Of a stretch of 15,813 bases of DNA, positions 5,436 through 12,863 are shown in pieces. Under the pieces are notes generated by a model. The model was not told where the DNA came from. It searched no databases and worked only from the letters and a program-made list of their open reading frames with translations. Both the position numbers and the translations under genes were made by a program. Source of the stretch: Chloroflexota bacterium (GTDB taxonomy: Bacteria; Chloroflexota; Limnocylindria; Limnocylindrales; CSP1-4); contig JAJYJR010000061.1 in NCBI GenBank assembly GCA_021789355.1, positions 1 to 15,813 of the forward strand. Direction: 5' to 3'. Numbering within the stretch: position 1 is the first letter of the stretch; every line of letters begins with the position of its first letter.

Positions 5436-7180
5436 GCGTCCGCCCGGCCGGCGCCCCACGGCGGGGACCGCGCCTGGACCTCGTCGCGCACCCGTTCACG
5501 CAGCCCGACTCGCGACTGGTCCTGCGCCGGCCGGGCGAGTACGGGCCGCTGCAGCTCGGCCTCGCCGAGTACGAGCGGCCGCTCACGTCGTGCCTCGCGC
5601 TGGATGCGCTGGCCGTGGTCGGCGATGGCGGGGGCGAGGTCTCCGACTGGGATGCGACCCCGGACTGCCTCCGCGCGGCGAACGGCGCGTCGATCGTCCC
5701 GGCCGACCCGGCGACCTGGAGCATCACCCTACCGGCCGGCTGCTCCCTTCGCATGGGGCTGGTCGAGCCGCCCGTCCTCGGTCCGGCGGCGGGCGAGGCG
5801 GCGACGGCCGTGGCAGGTCAGCGGGTGGCCTGGCGGGCGGAGGGGGCCGACGTGCGACAGGTCCTCGGTCCCGACGGCCATGCCCTCACCATCACCGCGG
5901 GCCTCCTTGCCGATGCCCGCGTCCTGGTGCAGGTGGGCGACCTGCAGGCCCCGGGATCGCTCCACGGGCGGCCCCACGCCGAACTAGCGGACGCCGCGGC
6001 CGCGGGCTGGGCCGCCTGGTTCGAGCGCCGGCCCGCGGTGCGCCCGGACCTCGCGGGGATGGCCGACCTCGCGTGGTGGGTCCTGGCCGCGAACCGGATC
6101 CGCCTCGGCGGAAACGGGCCGTCGATCATCGCGCCCTCGAAGCTCGGCTACGTCGCGGCGTGGCAGTGGGATTCGTACTTCATCGCGGCCGGCCTGCGGC
6201 ACGGTGATCCCGAGGAGGCATGGCGCCAGGTCGCGTTCTTCCTGGAGCACGCGCTGCCGGACGGGCAGCTCCCCGACGTGGTCTCCGACCGCGGTGCGAT
6301 CTACCGGGTCGGCGATCTGCCGCCGGACGAGATCGGCACCGACCCGCCCGACGTCCCGGTCACCAAGCCGCCCCTGGCCGCGTGGGTCGTGTGGCTCGTC
6401 CACGAGGCGCTCGGGGATCCGGACCGCGTTGCCTGGGCACTGCCCCGCCTGCGCGCCCTCCAGGACTGGTGGGCGACGCGCAGCGACCTCGACGGGGATG
6501 GCCTCTCCGAGTATCTCCACCGCTACTCGTCCGGCCTCGACGACAGCCCCCTGTTCGACCGTGGGGTGCCGGCGGAGACCCCGGACCTGAACGCCTACCT
6601 CGCGGTGGCGGACGACCGCATGGGGCGCATGGCGGTGCTCCTCGGGCAGACGGACGACGCCACGGCCTTCGACGCGAGCGCGCGGCGGCGGGTCGACGCG
6701 CTCGTGTCCCGGCGCTGGGATCCCGCGCGGCGGCGGTTCCGGGCGATGGCCACGGATCGCGAGATGGATGTCCTGACGCCGTTCAACCTCATGCCCCTGC
6801 TCACCGGGCGACTCGCTCCCCCGGTCGTGGCTGCCCTCGTCGAGACGCTCACCGAGCCGGGGCGCCTGTGGACGAGATGGCCACTCGCGACCGTCGCGGC
6901 GGACGAGGCGACCTTCGATCCCGACCGGATGTGGCGCGGACCGGTCTGGCTGAACGTCAACCGCCTCATCGTCGACGGGCTCCGCTCGTCGGGACGCGAG
7001 GATATCGCCCGGGAGCTCGCGGAGCGGAGCCTGGACCTCGTCGTCACCAGCGGCGGACCGTACGAGCACTGGAACCCGCTGACCGGCCGTCCCGCCGCGT
7101 CGGCAACGTCGGCGTTCGCCTGGAGCGCGGCGTGCTTCGTCGACCTCGCGGTGCTCGTCAGCGGCGCGACCGGGCGCTGA
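5432..7180 (+). CDS. GH63/MGH1-like (alpha/alpha)6-barrel glycoside hydrolase
   Basis: This 582-residue protein has a beta-rich N-terminal region (about 1-200) and an (alpha/alpha)6-barrel domain related to GH63, mannosylglycerate hydrolase and trehalase-like enzymes. Landmarks are SKLGYVAAWQWDSYF near the start of the barrel, then KPPLAAWVVWLVHEA and YSSGLDDSP (365-373). MWRGPVWLNVNRLI and PYEHWNPLTG (543-552) follow. By comparison with GH63/GH37, D370 would be the general acid and E545 the base. These are inverting enzymes acting on alpha-glycosides. There is no signal peptide, so it probably cleaves imported oligosaccharides in the cytoplasm. The GTG start overlaps the permease stop in GTGA. 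The frame is open far upstream to 4088, but that part is a shadow of the permeases. The substrate is unknown: alpha-glucoside, alpha-mannoside or another alpha-linked sugar. Confidence 0.85.
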   Translation: MSVRPAGAPRRGPRLDLVAHPFTQPDSRLVLRRPGEYGPLQLGLAEYERPLTSCLALDALAVVGDGGGEVSDWDATPDCLRAANGASIVPADPATWSITLPAGCSLRMGLVEPPVLGPAAGEAATAVAGQRVAWRAEGADVRQVLGPDGHALTITAGLLADARVLVQVGDLQAPGSLHGRPHAELADAAAAGWAAWFERRPAVRPDLAGMADLAWWVLAANRIRLGGNGPSIIAPSKLGYVAAWQWDSYFIAAGLRHGDPEEAWRQVAFFLEHALPDGQLPDVVSDRGAIYRVGDLPPDEIGTDPPDVPVTKPPLAAWVVWLVHEALGDPDRVAWALPRLRALQDWWATRSDLDGDGLSEYLHRYSSGLDDSPLFDRGVPAETPDLNAYLAVADDRMGRMAVLLGQTDDATAFDASARRRVDALVSRRWDPARRRFRAMATDREMDVLTPFNLMPLLTGRLAPPVVAALVETLTEPGRLWTRWPLATVAADEATFDPDRMWRGPVWLNVNRLIVDGLRSSGREDIARELAERSLDLVVTSGGPYEHWNPLTGRPAASATSAFAWSAACFVDLAVLVSGATGR

Positions 7181-7197
7181 GCCGTTCCGGAGCGCCC
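7172..7197. terminator. Bidirectional hairpin between convergent GH63-like and GH42 genes
   Basis: GGGCGCT (7172-7178) pairs with AGCGCCC (7191-7197) across a 12-base loop. The left arm includes the first base of the stop codon of the plus-strand glycosidase. The minus-strand beta-galactosidase ends at 7208, only 11 bases from the right arm. With 27 bases between the two genes, this stem is the only visible candidate to stop transcription from both sides. No T-tract is present. Confidence 0.5.
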
Positions 7198-7207
7198 ACC
7201 GACGTCG

Positions 7208-9232
7208 TCAGCGGCCGCTCCGGGGGCGCTGGAGCACGGCAACGCCCTGCGGCTCCAGGACGAGCCGTCCTTCGACGGGCCGGCCGCTGAGCAGGTCGTG
7301 CGACGGACGGTCTGTGCTCACGGTCGCCGGGCCATCACCGTGGTTGATCAGGAACAGGTACTCGGACGCCGCGTCGAGCCGTACGCGCGCCTCGACGCCG
7401 ACCGGCACGTGCACCGGCGCGGCGACACCGGCCCTGGCCGCCGCCCCCGCGAGCACAGTGGCCATGCCGTCCGGCTGCAGCACCGTCCCCAGGTGCCAGG
7501 CCTCGCCCGCCCCCACCCGGTTCACGGTCACGGCGGGCCCGCCCGCGAGCTCGCCGTCGGCGTAGCGCGCCACGATCTCCGCGGAGGACGGGACCAGGCG
7601 CTCCCGCCAGGTGGTGGCGCCGCAGCGCGTGCCGTCCCCGAACTCGACACCCACGGCCCCGGTCTCGATGGGCCAGTAGTCCTCGACCGTGAGGCCGAGG
7701 AGATCGCGCAGGAGCGCCGGGTGCGCACCCGGCGGCACCTGGTAGCGCGGATCAACGATCCCGCTGAACGGCCCCACGACGAGCACCGCGCCGCCGGTGA
7801 CGGCCGCCCGGACCTGGTCCGCCGTCCGTGCGTCGAGCAGGAACAGGTTGGGCGCGATGATGAGCCGGTACGCCGAGAGGTCGTCGGCCGGGTGCCGCCA
7901 GTCGACCGCGATGTTCGCCTCCCACAGGGGCCGGTACATGGCGAGCGCGAGCGGCCGGAACGCCAGGTCCGCGCTGGGGTGCCCCTCCTGCTCGAGGGCC
8001 CACCAGCTCTCCCAGTCGAGGAGGACCGCCGTCTGCGCGGGAGCCGCGCGCGATCCACGCACTGTGGCGAGCGCCTGCAGGCCCTGCCCGAGGCGCTCGA
8101 TGTCCCGCCATCCCGTCGTGTCGGTCCCCCCGGGCGGGAGCATTGCGCTGTGGAACGCCTCCGGCCCGCCTCGCGATCCGCGCCACTGGAAGAACAGGAC
8201 ACCGTCGGCGCCGTGCGCGACGGCCTGGAGGCTGCGGGCCCGCATGACGCCCGGCCGCTTGGGGATGTTCACCCGCCGCCAGTCGACGGCACCCGCGGCC
8301 TGCTCCATGAGCAGCCACGGACGCCCGTGGCCGAGCGATCGCATCAGGTCCTCGCTGAGGGCCGCCTCCACCGCGCCCCCAGGCTCCTCGGGGTACAGGT
8401 CGCACGACACGACGTCCTCGCGCGGCGCCCAGCGCCAGTGGTCGATCCCCTTGAAGAGGCGCATGAAGTTCGTCGTCACCGGGATCTCCGGGCACAGATC
8501 GAGCAGCAGCCGCCGCTCGCGCTCGAAGCACGCCAGTAGGGCATCCGACGAGAAGCGCCGGTAGTCGAGCTGCAGGGCCGGGTTGATCGGGCCGGGTGCG
8601 AGCCGGGGTGGCATGACCTCGCCCCAGTCGCCGTATCGACCGCTCCAGACGTCCGTGGTCCACGCGTCGTTGAGCGCCTCGAGGGACCCGTGGCGCGTCG
8701 CCAGCCAGTCGCGGAAGTGTGCCGCGGACACGTCGCAGTAGCACGCCTCGACATGGTCGCCGTACTCGTTCCCCACGTGCCAGAGCGCGAGGGCCGGGTG
8801 GCCACGGTAGCGCGCCGCCAGCGCGCGCACGAGGGTCTCGGCGGCGTCGGCGAAGGCCGGCGAGCTGGGGCAGACGTGCTGCCGGCTGCCGATGGCGTAG
8901 CGCCGGCCGTCGAAGGTCTGCGGAAGCGCGTCCGGGTGTGCCAGGGCGAACCACGGCGGTGGCGAGGCGGTGGCCGTGGCGAGATCGACCGCGATGTCGT
9001 TGGCGGCCAGCAGGTCGAGGATCCGGTCGAGCCACGCGAAATCCCAGCGATCGGGGCGCGGCTGGAGCCGTGACCACGCGAAGACGCCGACGGTGACGAG
9101 GTTGACCCCGGCGGCACGCATGAGCCGGACGTCCTCCGCCCAGACGTGCTCGGGCCACTGCTCGGGGTTGTAGTCGCCGCCGTAGGCCAGGCCCGCGGGC
9201 CGCGCGGGCCAGTGCGGACGTGCGGGGCTCAC
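7208..9232 (-). CDS. GH42 beta-galactosidase
   Basis: This 674-residue retaining beta-galactosidase of family GH42 would release terminal beta-galactose from oligosaccharides. The N-terminal TIM barrel starts GLAYGGDYNPEQWPEHVW, the standard GH42 opening, then VNLVTVGVFAWSRLQPRPD. The acid/base Glu is in WHVGNEYGD (E156) and the nucleophile in PWLLMEQA (E310), followed by NIPKRPGVMR. A trimerisation domain (about 390-600) and a small C-terminal beta domain ending near residue 674 follow. Length is normal. The GTG at 9232-9230 overlaps the dehydrogenase stop in GTGA and lies just before the homology. The frame stays open to 9808, but that is a shadow of the dehydrogenase. There is no signal peptide, so it is cytoplasmic. 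It is the last gene of a five-gene operon that starts with P-protein genes. Confidence 0.95.
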   Translation of the reverse strand: MSPARPHWPARPAGLAYGGDYNPEQWPEHVWAEDVRLMRAAGVNLVTVGVFAWSRLQPRPDRWDFAWLDRILDLLAANDIAVDLATATASPPPWFALAHPDALPQTFDGRRYAIGSRQHVCPSSPAFADAAETLVRALAARYRGHPALALWHVGNEYGDHVEACYCDVSAAHFRDWLATRHGSLEALNDAWTTDVWSGRYGDWGEVMPPRLAPGPINPALQLDYRRFSSDALLACFERERRLLLDLCPEIPVTTNFMRLFKGIDHWRWAPREDVVSCDLYPEEPGGAVEAALSEDLMRSLGHGRPWLLMEQAAGAVDWRRVNIPKRPGVMRARSLQAVAHGADGVLFFQWRGSRGGPEAFHSAMLPPGGTDTTGWRDIERLGQGLQALATVRGSRAAPAQTAVLLDWESWWALEQEGHPSADLAFRPLALAMYRPLWEANIAVDWRHPADDLSAYRLIIAPNLFLLDARTADQVRAAVTGGAVLVVGPFSGIVDPRYQVPPGAHPALLRDLLGLTVEDYWPIETGAVGVEFGDGTRCGATTWRERLVPSSAEIVARYADGELAGGPAVTVNRVGAGEAWHLGTVLQPDGMATVLAGAAARAGVAAPVHVPVGVEARVRLDAASEYLFLINHGDGPATVSTDRPSHDLLSGRPVEGRLVLEPQGVAVLQRPRSGR

Positions 9233-9990
9233 GCGATACCGCCGCCATCCACCACGAGCGACGTCCCGGTCACCCACGCGGCGCCGTCCGAGGCGAGGTA
9301 CAGGATCGCCCGGGCGATGTCCTCCGGCGTGCCGAGGCGGGCGAGCGGACGCTCGGCGGACGACGCCAGGAACGTGTCCTCGTCGACGCCGAGCTGGCGC
9401 GCCTCCGCGCGCAGCATCGGCGTGTCGGTGTCGCCGGGGCAGACGGCGTTGACGCGGATGTTCTGGGAGCCGTGATCGATCGCCATCGCACGGGTCAGGT
9501 TGACGACCGCGCCCTTGGACGCGCAGTAGCTGACCGCCTGCGGCCCGCCCTTGAGCCCCCACCCGGACCCGAGATTGACGATCGCCCCGCCGCCGCCCTC
9601 GGCCATCCGCGGAACCGCGTGCTTGGCCATGAGGAAGACCGACTTCAGGTTCACGGCCAGCACGCGGTCCCAGTCCTCCTCGCTGGTCCCGACCACGTCG
9701 GCGCGCCGGATGATGCCCGCGCAGTTCACGAGCACGTCGAGACGACCGAACGCGGCCACGGTCTCCTCGACGCTGCGTCGGCAGTCGGCGCTGGCCGTGA
9801 CGTCGCACCGCAGCGCGAGCACGCGCCCGCCTTCCGCTGCGATCGCCTCGGCGGCACGCCTCGCCCCGTCGAGGTCCACGTCGACCACCGCGACGGCGGC
9901 TCCCTCGGCCGCCAGCAGGATCGCGGTCGCCCTCCCGATGCCGGACGCGCCGCCCGTGACGATCGCCGATCTGCCGTCCAGGGTACCCAT
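9229..9990 (-). CDS. Short-chain dehydrogenase/reductase (SDR), classical type
   Basis: This 253-residue NAD(P)-dependent oxidoreductase of the classical SDR family has the cofactor motif TGGASGIG (12-19). The NCAG motif is at 89-92. The catalytic tetrad is N114, S142, Y155 and K159 (Y-C-A-S-K). PG at 185-186 leads into the substrate loop, and the C-terminus is LVVDGGGIA. An Asp at the end of strand 2 (D37 in VVDVD) points to NAD(H) rather than NADP(H). The ATG at 9990 is preferred over ATG 10005 because GGGAGG lies 5 bases upstream. It starts 19 bases after the kinase stop and overlaps the beta-galactosidase. Sugar or polyol oxidation is likely from context. Many SDRs of this kind are annotated as 3-oxoacyl-ACP reductases or glucose dehydrogenases, and sequence alone does not decide. 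Confidence 0.93.
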   Translation of the reverse strand: MGTLDGRSAIVTGGASGIGRATAILLAAEGAAVAVVDVDLDGARRAAEAIAAEGGRVLALRCDVTASADCRRSVEETVAAFGRLDVLVNCAGIIRRADVVGTSEEDWDRVLAVNLKSVFLMAKHAVPRMAEGGGGAIVNLGSGWGLKGGPQAVSYCASKGAVVNLTRAMAIDHGSQNIRVNAVCPGDTDTPMLRAEARQLGVDEDTFLASSAERPLARLGTPEDIARAILYLASDGAAWVTGTSLVVDGGGIA

Positions 9991-9995
9991 GCGTG

Positions 9996-10001
9996 CCTCC
10001 C
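9996..10001 (-). promoter_or_regulatory. Shine-Dalgarno site deciding the SDR start
   Basis: GGGAGG reads on the minus strand from 10001 to 9996, five bases before ATG 9990-9988. It falls inside the reading frame begun by the upstream ATG at 10005, which has only an AAGG directly abutting it. The spacing therefore favours the downstream ATG. Confidence 0.7.
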
Positions 10002-10009
10002 GCATACCT

Positions 10010-11188
10010 TCAGGCGACGGCCACCGGGACGATGGCCCGCTCGCGATATCCCGTGATCACCGTGATCGTCCCCTGCAGCTGCGCGTCGAGCTCCGCGTCG
10101 CCGGTGTCGACGAGCAGCGGCCGGCCGCCCAGCTCGGCGAGCTTGCGCGGCGTGGCCACCACGATGATGCCGTCCGCCCGGGCCGCGCGAAGGACCGCGG
10201 ACGAGATCGGCTGGTTCCCCCGGCCGAACAGGAACCCCTGCCCTCCGACCGGGGTGACCACGACGTGGGCCGGCCCGTCCCCGATGGCACGCAGCAGCGC
10301 GTGCTCGCCGCCGTCCGCGACCACGACGCGCGGCTGACCGTTCCGCCATTCCACGACGTCGACGCCTACGAGCGTCTTCGCCACGCCCAGGCGCTCGGCG
10401 ACCGCCCGGACGCTCGTGCCGGGCCCGAGCACCCACGGCCTCTCCCTGTCCAGCTCGTCGAGGACGGCGGCGGCGATCCCCGCGAGGGCCGTCACCTCGC
10501 CGGGTGGTGACGGCGCCTTGCGGCTCTGCACCGCCCTGCCCCGCGGCACGCGGAGATAGCCGTGCAGGGCCGGTCGCACCTCGCCGCTTCGGTAGGCATC
10601 CTCGTCCAGGTCCAGCACCTCACGTTCCTCGGTCCGCCGGGACCTCGAGGCGAGCCACTCGGCGGCGACCCGTCCGGCCGCCGCCGGGCCCGTTGCGAAC
10701 ACCGCCGACTGGATCTTCACCCCGGCCGGGATGCCGAGGACCGGGACCGCGTCCCCGACGGCCGCGTGGACGTCGCGCGCGGTCCCGTCACCGCCGGCGA
10801 ACAGGAGCAGGTCGACGGCCTGCTCGGCCATGGCGCGCGCCGCGCGCCGGGTGTCCTCGGCCGTGGTGCGGACCGCCACCGCGTCGGACAGGATCTCCAA
10901 CACGCCGACACCCGCGTCGAGCGCCGGCTCCAGGCCCATCGCGCCGCGGGGGACGGAGAACACGGGCGACGCGAGGCGGGCGGGCCACGCCGCGAGGATC
11001 GCGCGCAGCGCCTCCGCCGCCCGGAAACCAGCCTGCGGCTTCGCGCCCATCGCCAGGGCCCTCCGGGCCGTCCCACGACCGTCGGAGCCCTTGAGCCCCA
11101 CTCGGCCGCCCAGCCCGGCGACGGGGTTGACGATCAGGCCGATCCGGACCGGCGTGGTCGGACCTCGTCCCGCGGCCTCTTCACCCAT
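10010..11188 (-). CDS. AcoX-like ATP-NAD kinase family protein (COG3199)
   Basis: This 392-residue protein belongs to the predicted polyphosphate/ATP-NAD kinase family that includes AcoX. The N-terminus has RIGLIVNPVAGLGGRVGLKG (15-34), the signature that separates COG3199 from ordinary NAD kinases. The diacylglycerol/NAD-kinase nucleotide motif GGDGTARD is at 132-139, and GIPAGVKIQSAVFATGP at 152-168. The C-terminal beta domain contains VTPVGGQGFLFGRGNQPIS and LLVDTGD. The predicted reaction is phosphorylation of NAD to NADP or of a related small molecule. AcoX itself has no firmly assigned role in acetoin operons. The ATG at 11188-11186 overlaps the GcvPB-like stop by 8 bases. The frame is open to 11365, but homology starts after the chosen ATG. 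Placement next to P-protein and SDR genes suggests cofactor supply or a dedicated metabolite kinase. Confidence 0.88.
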   Translation of the reverse strand: MGEEAAGRGPTTPVRIGLIVNPVAGLGGRVGLKGSDGRGTARRALAMGAKPQAGFRAAEALRAILAAWPARLASPVFSVPRGAMGLEPALDAGVGVLEILSDAVAVRTTAEDTRRAARAMAEQAVDLLLFAGGDGTARDVHAAVGDAVPVLGIPAGVKIQSAVFATGPAAAGRVAAEWLASRSRRTEEREVLDLDEDAYRSGEVRPALHGYLRVPRGRAVQSRKAPSPPGEVTALAGIAAAVLDELDRERPWVLGPGTSVRAVAERLGVAKTLVGVDVVEWRNGQPRVVVADGGEHALLRAIGDGPAHVVVTPVGGQGFLFGRGNQPISSAVLRAARADGIIVVATPRKLAELGGRPLLVDTGDAELDAQLQGTITVITGYRERAIVPVAVA

Positions 11189-12863
11189 CGACCGGCGCGC
11201 CGGTGGCGGCCACCGCTTCCGACGATGCCGCTGCCGACGCCGCGTGCTTCCGGCGGTACGCGCGCCAGGTGATCGCCCAGCGACCGGGATCGTCGAACCA
11301 GGACTGGTCCACCCTGTGGATCGTGCTCGCGTGCGGCGCCGTCCGCACCGTCTCGGGCGATTCACAGGCCTCCCGGGCCGCCACGCGGAGCATCGCCGCG
11401 TACTCGTCGAGATCGGCGCGCGAGTACGACTCGGTCGGCTCGAGCGTCATCGGCTCCGGGACGACGAACGGGTGATGGCTCGTCCAATAGTGCGTGCCGA
11501 AGTCGGCCATGCGGTACCCCAGTTCCTCGCTGTGCACGCCGGTGGCCTCCGTCAGCCCCTCCCAGCTGTAGCGCACCTGCTCGATCCGTCGCCGGCCGGC
11601 CGCATACGGCATGCTGACGCCCGGGATCTCCAGCACCCTGGCGAGCAGGTAGTTGTTGTTGAGCACCGCCGTCTCGGCCACCGCGCGCAGGCCGTCCGGC
11701 CCGAGGCTGCGGATCCACGCGTACGCCCGCACGAGGTTCGGCGCGACCCCGTACCAGGGGCGGGTCTTGCCCACGCTCTGGGGACGGTCATGGTCCAGCC
11801 GGAACCGGTCGCCGTCGCGCTCGACGGTGGGAGCCGGCAGGAACGGGGCGAGCTCGGCCGTCACCCCGCAGGCACCCGCGGCCGGGCCGCCCGAGCCGTG
11901 CGGCGTGGAGAAGGTCTTGTGCAGGTTGAAGTGGCACAGGTCGAAGCCAGCATCCCGGGCGCGCGTGATGCCCAGGATCCCGTTGGCGTTGGCCTGGTCG
12001 TAGGCGCAGAGCCCGCCCGCCTCGTGCACCAGGCGCACGAACGCGTCGATCTCCGGGTTGAAGATCCCGGTGTCCTCGGGGTTCGTGATGAGCAGGGCGG
12101 CCGTCCGTTCGGAGACCGCCGCGCGCAGCGCGTCGAGCGAGGGACGGCCCGTCTCGGCGTCCGGGTAGAGCGTGATCACGCGGTAGCCGGCGACCTTCGC
12201 CGCGGCCGCGTTGGACGGGTGGCTGAAGATCGTGGTGATGACCTCGTCGCGCCGGCCGGCATCACCCCGGGCTGCGTGGTAGGCGCGGATCATGGCGACG
12301 TTCGCGTAGATCGCCGACGACCCGGCGCCTGGCTGCAGCGACACGCGGTCCATCCCCGAGATCTCGGCGAGGAACGCCTCCAGGCGCCACATGATCTCGA
12401 GGATCCCCTGCACGGTGGACGGGTCCTGCAGCGGATGCAGCTCGGTGAGCTTCGGGGACCGGACCAGCTGGTCGTTCACCTTCGGCGAGTACTTCATCGT
12501 GCAGGTCCCCTGGCCGACGTCGATGTTGAGGTCGACCCCGAGGTTCTCCTGCGACAGGCGGTCGAAGTGGCGCAGCACGTGCAGCTGGGCGAGCTCGGGG
12601 AGCGCCGGAGGGGTGGCCCGCCTGGCGCTCGCGGGAAGCAGGGCCGCGGGATCGCCCACGGCCTCGCGGATCCCGGGCTCGACCGGCGGGAGGAGGACTC
12701 CGCGGGCACCCGGCGTGCCGAGCTCGAAGATGACCGGCTCGTCCCAGCTGGCCTGGTGGAACCGCCGCGGGAACGGCCTGGGCCCGATGGGCCCGTCCGG
12801 TCCGGCCGCCACCGCGGCGCCGGGGATGTCCGCCACGGTGTCGTGCCCGTCGCGTGCCGTCAC
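11181..12863 (-). CDS. Divergent glycine dehydrogenase (P-protein) subunit 2, GcvPB-like
   Basis: This 560-residue fold-type I PLP enzyme is related to the C-terminal half of glycine dehydrogenase. The PLP lysine is K316 in HFNLHKTFSTPHGSGGPAAG. TCTMKYSPKVND (120-131), EISGMDRVSLQPGAG (167-181) and LEPTES also match GcvPB. Several hallmark segments differ. The usual AHGTNPASA is SHPSNAAAA (214-222), TNPNTLGLF is TNPEDTGIF, and YDGANLNA is YDQANANG. An N-terminal extension of about 40 residues is also unusual. The GTG at 12863-12861 overlaps the GcvPA-like stop in GTGA. The frame is open to 13244 but only as a shadow of GcvPA. With the GcvPA-like protein it should form a heterotetramer that decarboxylates an amino acid. 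Whether glycine and lipoyl-GcvH are the partners is doubtful, and no gcvT, gcvH or lpd is visible. Confidence 0.85.
   Translation of the reverse strand: MTARDGHDTVADIPGAAVAAGPDGPIGPRPFPRRFHQASWDEPVIFELGTPGARGVLLPPVEPGIREAVGDPAALLPASARRATPPALPELAQLHVLRHFDRLSQENLGVDLNIDVGQGTCTMKYSPKVNDQLVRSPKLTELHPLQDPSTVQGILEIMWRLEAFLAEISGMDRVSLQPGAGSSAIYANVAMIRAYHAARGDAGRRDEVITTIFSHPSNAAAAKVAGYRVITLYPDAETGRPSLDALRAAVSERTAALLITNPEDTGIFNPEIDAFVRLVHEAGGLCAYDQANANGILGITRARDAGFDLCHFNLHKTFSTPHGSGGPAAGACGVTAELAPFLPAPTVERDGDRFRLDHDRPQSVGKTRPWYGVAPNLVRAYAWIRSLGPDGLRAVAETAVLNNNYLLARVLEIPGVSMPYAAGRRRIEQVRYSWEGLTEATGVHSEELGYRMADFGTHYWTSHHPFVVPEPMTLEPTESYSRADLDEYAAMLRVAAREACESPETVRTAPHASTIHRVDQSWFDDPGRWAITWRAYRRKHAASAAASSEAVAATGAPVDG

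Noticed and set aside
5432..7180. GH78 alpha-L-rhamnosidase as the identity of the (alpha/alpha)6 enzyme
   Set aside because: This was attractive because of the nearby rhamnose genes, but the D-G-C-P-x-R-E-R-type GH78 motif is absent, while GLDDSP and YEHWNP match the GH63/GH37-like pattern.
9233..9808. N-terminal extension of the GH42 frame to 9808
   Set aside because: It is the shadow of the SDR gene, whose catalytic motifs are in another frame. GH42 homology begins just after GTG 9232.
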